Shown here in pieces: positions 51,222-59,181 of a stretch of 64,000 nt of DNA. The number at the start of each line of letters is the position of its first letter. The stretch's first letter is position 1. The translations under genes were made by a program, and so were the position numbers. This DNA comes from CAYQVW01 sp964421245 (GTDB taxonomy: Bacteria > Margulisbacteria > WOR-1 > XYC2-FULL-46-14): the NCBI GenBank assembly GCA_964421245.1, contig CAYQVW010000008.1:1-64000 (forward strand). The letters run 5' to 3'. Under the pieces are notes generated by a model. It made no database searches. It was not told where the DNA came from and saw only the letters and a list, made by a program, of their open reading frames with translations.

Positions 51222-54200
51222 ATGGGAGAAATAGTTATTAAGGAGGCGCCGGTAAAGTATTGGTCTTATTTGAAATCGGGGGACAAAAAGGGAAACGAAA
51301 ATGGAAAGATTGATAATAATTTTGAAGCTAACAGGGCAATGGCAAAGTGTGATAAGAAAAAGGGGAAATGTGAGGATCTCGAAAAGTACCTTGAAAGCTA
51401 TAAATTCCAACTGGGAATAAATAAGGCAAAAAAAATCAGTGAGTTAAGAAAAGATCTCAGAGCTGCCTATAGAATTAAAGATGTGCACCTTAGATCACAG
51501 GCCCTTTATAACATTGTGGCTGAAATTGCTAAGGCCGGATTTTTCAGAAATGCACTAGCGGTTTCTCGAACTATTCCTAAAGAGGTTTATAGAGGATTTG
51601 CGCTTACAGATGTTGTCTCTTCTATAGAAGAGGCGGGATTAATAAATAAGAAGCTGTTCTCTCTGCTCAATAAAACACTAGGGGTTGCTGGTACTATTAA
51701 ATACATTGGTACAAGAGAGGAGATCCTTGAGGCTATCTTATCAGCAGCAAATAAAGATAAATTAAGCAAAGGTCAATTAGTTTTTTTATACAAAAGAGCG
51801 CTGAAGCTTGTTTCTAAAACTAAAGACCCGGTCAATAAATTGCGCCTGCTGACTAATGTTGCTTCCAAAATGGCCAAAGAAGGATTTAGTAAAAAAGAAG
51901 TTGTAAAAGTATTTAGAAGGGTTGGTTATAGCAAATATGCCATAAGTTTGATGTTTGAGGGATCTGATATTAAGTTTGCTGGAGGATCTCCGTCAGTAGC
52001 GCCCCAAACAATAGTTGATCTAACTGGGTCTACAGTTGATCAGCTTTTAAATATATTAAAGGGTTCTGACCAGAATAAAAAAGAAGAAGCTCTTGCGTCA
52101 TTAGCTTTACTTATTTCAGATGAGGATAATCATTATCCCAAAGAAAAACTTATTCGCATTGTTATTAGGCATACTAGAGATCCGAAACTGAGAAAGAGCG
52201 CTATTTTGGCCTTGTCTTCAATCTATTCTAGTTATATGTATGATTCTTCAGCCTTTTTAAAGAATATGCCCAAAACTAATAATAAAGCTGTTGCAATCCT
52301 TACTTCGACCCTAAGAAGCCAAGATCCTGAGATGAGAAGGGGAGTTGTGTATGCATTAGAATACATTGCAGGAAGTAATATAATTTCTCTCTCAACCAAA
52401 ATAAAAATGGTTCGACCACTTATTAGAGCGACGAGGGATCTGGATCTCTGGGGTGTTGCAAATAATGCCTGTGCAGCATTGGGTGCTCTTGCAAGGTCTG
52501 TTCCATTCTATTTAAGAGCAAGAATGATTCCTGCATTAGTGAGAGTAGTAAAATATGACAATTCCATTGGAACCTGGGCAAATAGGGGTCATAGGAGTCC
52601 ATTTTCTAGTGCTCAATATGCATTAATCCAAGTTGCTGAATCAGATAGGAGATTAGCTTCAAGGATTATAAGAATTTTTACTCCAGTAATGCTACGGTCT
52701 AGGGAATATAATGATCGACAAACAGGTTTGTTTATTTTTGCTGCTCTATCCACCTCAAAAATCCCTCTTTTTGTTAAAAAAAGAATGGTTCTGATATTAA
52801 AGAGAGCAAGGTTTGTGCAGTATTCAGAAGTTCGACGTGCCCTTGAATCAATTGCAGAGCACGAAGCAAGACTTTTGCAAGATAAAAAAAGTTGGGCAAA
52901 AGCAAGGAAATATATTAAACAATTGGGTTCCTCTAATAAAAGTCTTAGAACAACTGCCGCAGAAACTCTATTAGATTTTATGTATGAAGAATGTCAAGAA
53001 TATGGAAAATGTGATTTTTCTCCAGAAGTAAAAGGAAAAATTTTGACACATCTATTGTTTAGACTTAGAAAAGATAGAAATCCGGCTGTTCGCGCTTTAA
53101 TGGCAGATGTTTTAGAGGAAATAGCTGAATTTAATATTCATATAAGGCTAAAAGAAAGAGCAGTTATTCCCCTGACAAGAGCATTGGGAGATAGAAACTG
53201 GCAGGTTCGATCCAATGCAGCTGGTGCTTTGGCTGAATTGGCAGGACAAGATATTTCTGTATCTTTAAAAGAAGCGATGGTTGATCTCCTTATTAGAAGA
53301 GCAAGAGATAGGGATCCGAGAGTATTGCCTAATGTAGCGCGAGCATTGAGGGATTTGGCGGGTTCAGATATTTCTCAATTAAAAAGAATAAGAATAACGC
53401 CGGCTCTTATTAATTTAAGAAGAAACCAAACAAATGGCATTGCAATTGAAGGGCTTAATAGAGTAAGGGCAAAGCTTGATTCTGATTCTAAACTAAAAAT
53501 GATAGCTTTGGTTCTGAAAATGCAAATAGTCGATAGTCGGGTCCTCAGGGCAGCGGCTAGTTTTTGTGCCCAGGTTGCAAAGGAGACTCCAGAAATTAGA
53601 GCAAAACTCATAAAGCTTTGTTTTGCAAAGCAAAAAGTTAGGAGTTGGCATGTTCGGAGATTGGCCAGAAGAGTTTTAATTAAAATTGCCGGGTTAGGTG
53701 CTCTTTCCCAAGGCCAAAAAGATGGAATAGTTAATGGTTTCATTGGTTTATTAAAAAGTGGAAATTTATATGCTCAGAACTCTGCGGCAAGTGCCTTGGG
53801 AAACTTAGCAACTGTCGACCTAAAAGAATTTTGTGTTAACAGCAAACTTCGCAGACTTCTTGATCAAGATGATTGTAGGGCAAAATCTGAACCTGCAGAT
53901 GTTAAAGCAGCAATGATTTCTCCTCTAATGCAAGCGACCAGAAGTAAGCATAAGGATGTTCGAGGTACTGCTATTAATTCTTTGGGTAGTTTTGCCAAAT
54001 CAAATGTTGGTCAAAGTGAAAAAAATAGAATAATCACTTTTTTAATAAAGCTTAGTGGTTCTGCTAATGCAGATGTTAGAGAAGCTGCAGTTTCTGCCCT
54101 GGGAGAATTTTTAGAAGCAGATATTGCTGATGACAAGAAAATTATGATTCTTAACTGTCTCTTTAGTTCACTAAGTGATCCTAGTGAAGATGTTATAAGC

Positions 54201-54800
54201 GCTGTTGTTATTGTTTTACGAAATTGGATTATAGATGATGGTATTGACAAAATTAAACTGCCAGATGGATTTTTTGATAGATATATTGATTTGTTAATTA
54301 AGTTATTAAAATGTAAAGACGAAAGTATTTGCTTCGTAACCATTGAGATAATTAATGCATTAGCTCTTACCAGAGAAAAAATTCCTTCAAAAATATCTTT
54401 GCAATCAAGAAATAAAGCAGTTATTCCAATTATTGCTGCCCTTTCTCACAAAGATTGGTATGTTCGATCACAAGCGGCTGATGCCATAGGAGAGCTTGCT
54501 TACGCTGGAGTTTCTTCGGATTTAAAAAAGAAGATTGTTTCTCCTCTTATTAAGACTTTAAAAGATAAGGGTGATGAGCAAATAAGGTGCAACGCTGCCG
54601 AGTCTCTACGATTACTTACTTGGGATCAGGATATTTCTATAACTCAAAAAGAAAGTATGGTTGATCCACTAATTGCTGCAACAAAAGATAAAGATTCTGA
54701 TGTCATTGCTGCTGCTAAGAAGGCGTTAAAGCCATTGTTAGAAGAGGATATTTCAGATAGTGCAAAGATTAAGATTCGTACTGCAATAAAAGGAGTGTGA
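51222..54800 (+). CDS. Large HEAT-repeat protein
   Basis: 1192 residues, no signal peptide. An EF-hand-like loop near residue 20 (SGDKKGNENGKIDNNFE) is followed by a helical domain (60-230) and then HEAT repeats from about 265 to the end, many of the form VRSNAAGALAELAG, VRGTAINSLGSFAKS, VREAAVSALGEFLEA with the D-V/R pairs typical of PBS-lyase-type HEAT units. Such solenoids bind proteins. It shares the EF-hand-like start with the next gene product, so the two may form one calcium-responsive assembly. Confidence 0.88.
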   Translation: MGEIVIKEAPVKYWSYLKSGDKKGNENGKIDNNFEANRAMAKCDKKKGKCEDLEKYLESYKFQLGINKAKKISELRKDLRAAYRIKDVHLRSQALYNIVAEIAKAGFFRNALAVSRTIPKEVYRGFALTDVVSSIEEAGLINKKLFSLLNKTLGVAGTIKYIGTREEILEAILSAANKDKLSKGQLVFLYKRALKLVSKTKDPVNKLRLLTNVASKMAKEGFSKKEVVKVFRRVGYSKYAISLMFEGSDIKFAGGSPSVAPQTIVDLTGSTVDQLLNILKGSDQNKKEEALASLALLISDEDNHYPKEKLIRIVIRHTRDPKLRKSAILALSSIYSSYMYDSSAFLKNMPKTNNKAVAILTSTLRSQDPEMRRGVVYALEYIAGSNIISLSTKIKMVRPLIRATRDLDLWGVANNACAALGALARSVPFYLRARMIPALVRVVKYDNSIGTWANRGHRSPFSSAQYALIQVAESDRRLASRIIRIFTPVMLRSREYNDRQTGLFIFAALSTSKIPLFVKKRMVLILKRARFVQYSEVRRALESIAEHEARLLQDKKSWAKARKYIKQLGSSNKSLRTTAAETLLDFMYEECQEYGKCDFSPEVKGKILTHLLFRLRKDRNPAVRALMADVLEEIAEFNIHIRLKERAVIPLTRALGDRNWQVRSNAAGALAELAGQDISVSLKEAMVDLLIRRARDRDPRVLPNVARALRDLAGSDISQLKRIRITPALINLRRNQTNGIAIEGLNRVRAKLDSDSKLKMIALVLKMQIVDSRVLRAAASFCAQVAKETPEIRAKLIKLCFAKQKVRSWHVRRLARRVLIKIAGLGALSQGQKDGIVNGFIGLLKSGNLYAQNSAASALGNLATVDLKEFCVNSKLRRLLDQDDCRAKSEPADVKAAMISPLMQATRSKHKDVRGTAINSLGSFAKSNVGQSEKNRIITFLIKLSGSANADVREAAVSALGEFLEADIADDKKIMILNCLFSSLSDPSEDVISAVVIVLRNWIIDDGIDKIKLPDGFFDRYIDLLIKLLKCKDESICFVTIEIINALALTREKIPSKISLQSRNKAVIPIIAALSHKDWYVRSQAADAIGELAYAGVSSDLKKKIVSPLIKTLKDKGDEQIRCNAAESLRLLTWDQDISITQKESMVDPLIAATKDKDSDVIAAAKKALKPLLEEDISDSAKIKIRTAIKGV

Positions 54801-54805
54801 TTAAT

Positions 54806-56683
54806 ATGTTACAAATTGAACAAGTTAGTAGTTTTGAAAAATTCAGGAATTTTTTTAGACAAAGGGATGGAGGCATAAAGGGGGATGGCCTATTAGATAA
54901 AACAGAGATTAATAAGAAAATAATTAAGAAATTTGACCAGAATGGGGATAATAAGCTTTCCCCCTGGGAAGTAATGGTTGCGGCAAACGTTTTCCAGAGA
55001 CGAATTGTCTTTAATCATAAACAAATAATCGAGGAAAAAATAGCAAATAGTAACGGGCAAATCCTTATTTTGCGACAAAAAAAGGGATATCAAGCGGTAC
55101 TTTCAAAAGGGGCCAAATTTAATGTCCCTTTTTGGAACGAAGAAAAGACAAGTTTTCCTAAAGGGACTACTGTCCATTTTGATAAACGGGGAAAGCTAAA
55201 GTATATTTTACTTGTTGCTGATCAAAAGATAAGTGGAATTGATTTGCATGCTGGGACCGTAATTGAATTAACTGATGATGGAAATATAAAGAGCTTAAAT
55301 CTGTGGCCCGAAACAAAGCTTTTTGGATTAAAACTGTCCAGAGGAACGCAGGCTGAGTTTACCTTTGAGGGGCTTGAGATTGTTTTTGAGTCAAGAGACA
55401 AAATCCAAGGTATCCCGTATGAAAAGGGAACAAAAGTAGTATTTTACTATGATGAACATGTAACAGCTGCAAACGGGAAAGTTAAACAAATAATGTTGGG
55501 TGATAAATTCCAAACTGGCAAAAATACTTACCCAAGAAAAACAACCTTAACCTTTTACAATAATGGACATTTAAAGAGTGCTGGGTTTGTTTCTGATCAA
55601 GAAGTTTGGATAAAGCAATTGGATAAGAAAATTAGTGTTTCCAAAGACGGAGGAATATCTTTTTATCAAAATGGGAATGCGGAATTTGTCCATCTAGTCG
55701 GTGATACAGAAATCAATGGTATGACTTTTGCTAATTGGAATAATGTATGGTTTCATGATAATGGTACTATACGAGAAGGTTTTCTGGCCTTTCCTCAAAC
55801 TATGCAAGGATATAAGTGTCAAAAACATTCTGTGGAATTTCATTCTAATGGGAAACTAGCCCATGCCTGGTTGTCAGAAGATCAGGAAATTCAGGGATTT
55901 AAATGTGCAAAAGACAACTATATTTCTTTTTATGGCAATGGAAAACTAGAACGATTTACTCTTGCCAAAAGAACAAAAATCCAAAACATGTTTTTCCCCG
56001 AGGGAACAGAGGTAAGCTTTAATGAAAATGGCAAGCTATTTTATGCCGAGAGTGTAGATATTAAAGGAGTTAGATGGATTTATCCTGCTTTTTACGAAAA
56101 TGGTAGACTGAAATCTGGCAGCCTGGAAAGTAGCCAAAAAATTCAGGGCATTTTATTTCCCGAAGTTACAAAAATATTTTTTAGGGATGATGGAACAATA
56201 GAGTATGTAGAGAGCCTACCCAAACAACAAATAATTAAAAAAATTCCTTGCGCAAAAGACAGCTTTGTATTTTTTCATCCTAATGGGAGGATCGAGCGGG
56301 TTTCTGACCTGTTCCAAGATTATCAATATAAGGGTATGAAAGCGAAATGGGACAATCCGGGAATTTCTTTTCATCCCAATGGGAGATTAGGAGATATAAC
56401 TTTATTGGAACCACACAAACTTCAAGGTGTTCTTTTTTCTAAAAATAGCAGGCTTAGTTTTTATGATAATGGAAGACTCCATACTGCGGAGCTGTTTCTT
56501 GATTTGATCATTCAAGGGAAAAAGTGCTCAAAGGATAGTGTCGTTGTGTTTTGGAAGAATGGAAAGATACAAAAATGCACCTTAGCAATAGGTCAAGTAG
56601 TTCAGGGAATACATTATCCAAAAGGGACCGAATTGTGTTTTGATAAAAATGGAAAGATGTTTGATTCTTCTGAGCCTTTTTAA
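54806..56683 (+). CDS. EF-hand plus beta-hairpin (MORN/YwqK-like) repeat protein
   Basis: 625 residues from ATG 54806, 10 bases after AGGAG; an in-frame GTG at 54797 overlaps the HEAT gene stop but lies too close to the ribosome binding site. The N terminus has an EF-hand pair (GGIKGDGLLDKTEIN and FDQNGDNKLSPWE). From about residue 85 some thirteen units of about 40 residues follow, each with FYENGRLKSGSL, a short strand, IQGILFPE and a threonine/valine strand, like the G-rich hairpins of MORN/YwqK proteins. No signal peptide. It abuts the opposing nitrilase gene with no base between stops. Confidence 0.8.
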   Translation: MLQIEQVSSFEKFRNFFRQRDGGIKGDGLLDKTEINKKIIKKFDQNGDNKLSPWEVMVAANVFQRRIVFNHKQIIEEKIANSNGQILILRQKKGYQAVLSKGAKFNVPFWNEEKTSFPKGTTVHFDKRGKLKYILLVADQKISGIDLHAGTVIELTDDGNIKSLNLWPETKLFGLKLSRGTQAEFTFEGLEIVFESRDKIQGIPYEKGTKVVFYYDEHVTAANGKVKQIMLGDKFQTGKNTYPRKTTLTFYNNGHLKSAGFVSDQEVWIKQLDKKISVSKDGGISFYQNGNAEFVHLVGDTEINGMTFANWNNVWFHDNGTIREGFLAFPQTMQGYKCQKHSVEFHSNGKLAHAWLSEDQEIQGFKCAKDNYISFYGNGKLERFTLAKRTKIQNMFFPEGTEVSFNENGKLFYAESVDIKGVRWIYPAFYENGRLKSGSLESSQKIQGILFPEVTKIFFRDDGTIEYVESLPKQQIIKKIPCAKDSFVFFHPNGRIERVSDLFQDYQYKGMKAKWDNPGISFHPNGRLGDITLLEPHKLQGVLFSKNSRLSFYDNGRLHTAELFLDLIIQGKKCSKDSVVVFWKNGKIQKCTLAIGQVVQGIHYPKGTELCFDKNGKMFDSSEPF

Positions 56684-57400
56684 TCAGGCAGCAAAATCAT
56701 AATAAATAACTTCTTCTCCATCTGGGCTTGCTTCTGCGACAACATCTCCTCTTTTGTCGATAACCAGGCTTTCTCCATCTCCACCTTGACCTACTAAATT
56801 TGCGTAAAGTAGGGCGCTATTACTTCCATTTGCAATTGTTCTAAGAATTGATAGCCTCATGCTTTGGGGACAGTTTGCAGCATTTAGTGAAACAATTATG
56901 TCTGCTTCATTTCTTACTATGTGCATTTCACGTCCAATCATTGATAAATCGTTACAAATACAAAGCCATAGAGTCTTACCAAAACAAGTTAGAGAAAAAG
57001 AACTGTTTCCTGGCGTGAATCGGCCGACTTCAAAAAAATCAATATCTGATTGCGGTGTTAGAAGTTCTCTCTTATCATAAAAGTCGATAATGCGACCATT
57101 TTCAATAATTGCTGCAGAATTGAAAACTTGTCGTGGGTTTGGTGTGAATCTCATAAAACCGACTATTGCAGTTATTCCGTCACAATGCTCTCTTATTCTA
57201 TCTAATGCATCAAGATTGCGCCCAAGAAAATCAATTCTTCTCATGCTTACTATTGGAAAATAACCAGTAATAGCAAGTTCTGGTGTTATGACAACATCTG
57301 CCCCAGCAGCTTTTGCTTCATCAATCATTTTGATAATTCTTGGTGTGTTTTGTGCGATCTGCCCACACCTTGCATTCATTTGTAGTAGCGCTACTCTCAT
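56684..57400 (-). CDS. Carbon-nitrogen hydrolase (nitrilase superfamily)
   Basis: 238 residues, starting at ATG 57400 (MRVALLQMNARCG), the conserved first strand of the family; the open frame extends to 57511 but that part is promoter and mobile DNA. The catalytic triad is complete: E41 (TPELAITGY), K110 (YDKRELL) and C149 (CICNDLSM). The family hydrolyses or transfers from amides and nitriles; the substrate cannot be told. No ribosome binding site, and a sigma-28-like -10 box ends 5 bases before the ATG, so leaderless translation is likely. Confidence 0.9.
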   Translation of the reverse strand: MRVALLQMNARCGQIAQNTPRIIKMIDEAKAAGADVVITPELAITGYFPIVSMRRIDFLGRNLDALDRIREHCDGITAIVGFMRFTPNPRQVFNSAAIIENGRIIDFYDKRELLTPQSDIDFFEVGRFTPGNSSFSLTCFGKTLWLCICNDLSMIGREMHIVRNEADIIVSLNAANCPQSMRLSILRTIANGSNSALLYANLVGQGGDGESLVIDKRGDVVAEASPDGEEVIYYDFAA

Positions 57401-57405
57401 ATTAT

Positions 57406-57434
57406 TATTTCGAAATATCCGTAATAAAATTTCA
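57406..57434 (-). promoter_or_regulatory. Sigma-28-like promoter, site 8
   Basis: Minus strand: TGAAATT (57434-57428), 15 bases, CGAAATA (57412-57406), directed into the nitrilase gene. The insertion sequence begins within a few bases of its upstream side. Confidence 0.5.
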
Positions 57435-57535
57435 TCTGTTTTACGAAAAGTGAAATATACCCACATCGTGTGCAGGGTTTTGGGGGGCGGGGTTGGGGCT
57501 TTGAAGCACAAATCATTAAGAATCTACGTAAGAGA

Positions 57536-57682
57536 ATGAAAATTAAAGAAGTATTAGAGATGTTCCTGGATATGGGGAAAACTGATCCACCAACAAAAGG
57601 ATATCATCTACCAGGAATGTATCGCCGCGGAAGGAAGATAAAAAGGGTCCCAGATTACTACGAAGGGAATTTACATGATTAA
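57536..57682 (+). CDS. Small ORF ahead of the transposase
   Basis: 48 residues from ATG 57536: MKIKEVLEMFLDMGKTDPPT, then a basic part with PGMYRRGRKIKRVP. The composition looks protein-like (amphipathic helix, then basic tail) rather than random, but no family is recognised and there is no ribosome binding site. It could be an accessory protein of the insertion sequence, or a remnant of an interrupted gene. Confidence 0.35.
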   Translation: MKIKEVLEMFLDMGKTDPPTKGYHLPGMYRRGRKIKRVPDYYEGNLHD

Positions 57683-57705
57683 AAAATATATATTGAAAAA
57701 AAGCA

Positions 57706-57755
57706 GGAAACCCCTCAATATTAGTTTGCTAGAACAAAACAGAGAGGAGGTTTCC
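57706..57755 (+). promoter_or_regulatory. Hairpin hiding the transposase ribosome binding site
   Basis: GGAAACCCCTC (57706-57716) pairs with GAGGAGGTTTCC (57744-57755) over 11 bp with one bulged A, burying the GAGGAGG ribosome binding site (57744-57750) used by GTG 57759. Such hairpins in insertion sequences block translation from transcripts that enter from outside. Confidence 0.6.
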
Positions 57756-57758
57756 CTT

Positions 57759-58988
57759 GTGAAATATATTGAGGCATACCAGGCAAAAAGTCAAATGGAT
57801 CTGATTAGAAAAAATATGGTTAAATACGCTCTTAAGCATGGAAATGAAAAAGCCGCAGAAACGTATGAGTGCCATCGCAATACTGTATCAAAATTCATTA
57901 ATCGTTTTAAAAAAGAAGGAAAAGAAGGATTAAAAAACAGATCTCGTGCTCCTCATAATATCCCTCATAAACTAATTGATCCCAAAGCAATTAATTTTAT
58001 CGTAGAAAAAAGAGATGAAGACGGTTATGGTTCATTCCGTTTAAAAATGCAACACGATATGCCTTGGTCAAACATGGCTATCAATCGTGTTTTGAATGAT
58101 TTCGATAAAATAGATGAACAGAAGAAAAAACATCAAACAAAACAGGATTTATGGAACATTAAACAAACCTACAAGAGCTTAGAGACAAAACTACAGTTAG
58201 ATGCCAAGAATTTACTCGATATCCCCAACTATTATCATTACTACAAGCTCTTAGGACTCCCTAAATGGCAATTTACCCTTAGGGATGTAAAATCTGGGAC
58301 TACCTACACCAGTTTTTGTAAATCAGAGAATGGACTGGCAGCTTGTACCTTTGTTACTTATGTTTTTGAGCACTTCAAAAGACACGGTATTGATGTGACC
58401 AAGATTTTGATTCAAACAGATGGCGCTTCTTATGCGCTTAATCTGCATGGATTAAATAAAACAGAGTTTAAGAAGTTAATTGAAAATATTTACAAGGCTA
58501 AATTAAAAAGTATTCCCCAGGGAGGAACTTGTCAAAGTGATGTGGAAACCTTCCATAGTTTAGTAGAAAGAGAATTTTACAACAGAGAAGGTTTTACTTC
58601 TGTAGAGGATTTTTATATAAAGGCCTATAAGTTTGTATATAAATTCAATTATATTCGTAAAAATAGCCACAAGGATTGGAAAACTCCTGTCTATTTCTTA
58701 AATCAAGACAGACCAAATACTCCAGTTGAAGTTTTAGATCTTCCACCAATTGATTTAGATAAACATCCCGATATTTATTGGTGCAAGAAAAACCCAAAAC
58801 ATATACCAACTTGGGAATCTAGATTGTTAGATTTGACACCAGAAGAACTTCCTTGTAAGGATTTTTCTCACAACGAGTACTTAGATAATTTTGTAAAAAG
58901 AGTGATAGGGGGTTATAATGAGGCTGGAGTTTCTGCACACGATCTACCTATATACCCCAGTTTTACGAAAAGTGAGAAAGGCCCATAA
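57759..58988 (+). CDS. DDE (rve-type integrase-core) transposase
   Basis: 409 residues from GTG 57759 behind GAGGAGG; an in-frame ATG at 57675 gives 28 more residues but has no ribosome binding site. N-terminal helix-turn-helix (ALKHGNEKAAETYECHRNTVSKFINRFKKEG), then an RNase H-like core with likely acidic residues in LRDVKSGTTY, QTDGASY and DVETFHSLVEREF, and a C-terminal NYIRKNSHKDWKTP block as in IS481/IS3-like enzymes. Intact and probably functional. The final 10 residues are encoded by a direct repeat. Confidence 0.85.
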   Translation: MKYIEAYQAKSQMDLIRKNMVKYALKHGNEKAAETYECHRNTVSKFINRFKKEGKEGLKNRSRAPHNIPHKLIDPKAINFIVEKRDEDGYGSFRLKMQHDMPWSNMAINRVLNDFDKIDEQKKKHQTKQDLWNIKQTYKSLETKLQLDAKNLLDIPNYYHYYKLLGLPKWQFTLRDVKSGTTYTSFCKSENGLAACTFVTYVFEHFKRHGIDVTKILIQTDGASYALNLHGLNKTEFKKLIENIYKAKLKSIPQGGTCQSDVETFHSLVEREFYNREGFTSVEDFYIKAYKFVYKFNYIRKNSHKDWKTPVYFLNQDRPNTPVEVLDLPPIDLDKHPDIYWCKKNPKHIPTWESRLLDLTPEELPCKDFSHNEYLDNFVKRVIGGYNEAGVSAHDLPIYPSFTKSEKGP

Positions 58989-59021
58989 GGGCCCGTAGAG
59001 CGGATGAAGGGTTAAGCGATA

Positions 59022-59067
59022 AAAGGGGAAAAAAAGAGAAAAGAAAAACATAGCATTTTTCCCCTTT
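59022..59067. terminator. AT-rich bidirectional terminator-like hairpin
   Basis: AAAGGGGAAAAA (59022-59033) and TTTTTCCCCTTT (59056-59067) form a 12-bp stem. It lies between the insertion sequence and the flavoprotein gene. A smaller GGCCC/GGGCC hairpin around the transposase stop (58979-58993) precedes it. Confidence 0.55.
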
Positions 59068-59181
59068 CTACACTTTCGCTCTTTCTAAACCTCTGCCATT
59101 CTACACCTTACTGGCCTTTCCTGGCCCTTCTCTCTTTGTATGGGTGGGCTCCTCTCTCCTTTTTCATGTTATTATTAATCT

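Larger units (their letters stand above)
57439..58988 (+). mobile_element. Insertion sequence with DDE transposase
   Basis: The transposase gene lies between two direct copies of TTTTACGAAAAGTGA (57439-57453 and 58961-58975). Just inside them are 10-bp inverted repeats ATCGTGTGCA (57465-57474) and TGCACACGAT (58934-58943). The right-hand repeats lie inside the last codons of the transposase, so the true ends are not certain. Inserted next to the promoter of the nitrilase gene. Confidence 0.65.

Noticed and set aside
57401..57511. Upstream extension of the nitrilase
   Set aside because: The family starts at MRVALLQMN; the extra part overlaps a promoter and the end of an insertion sequence.
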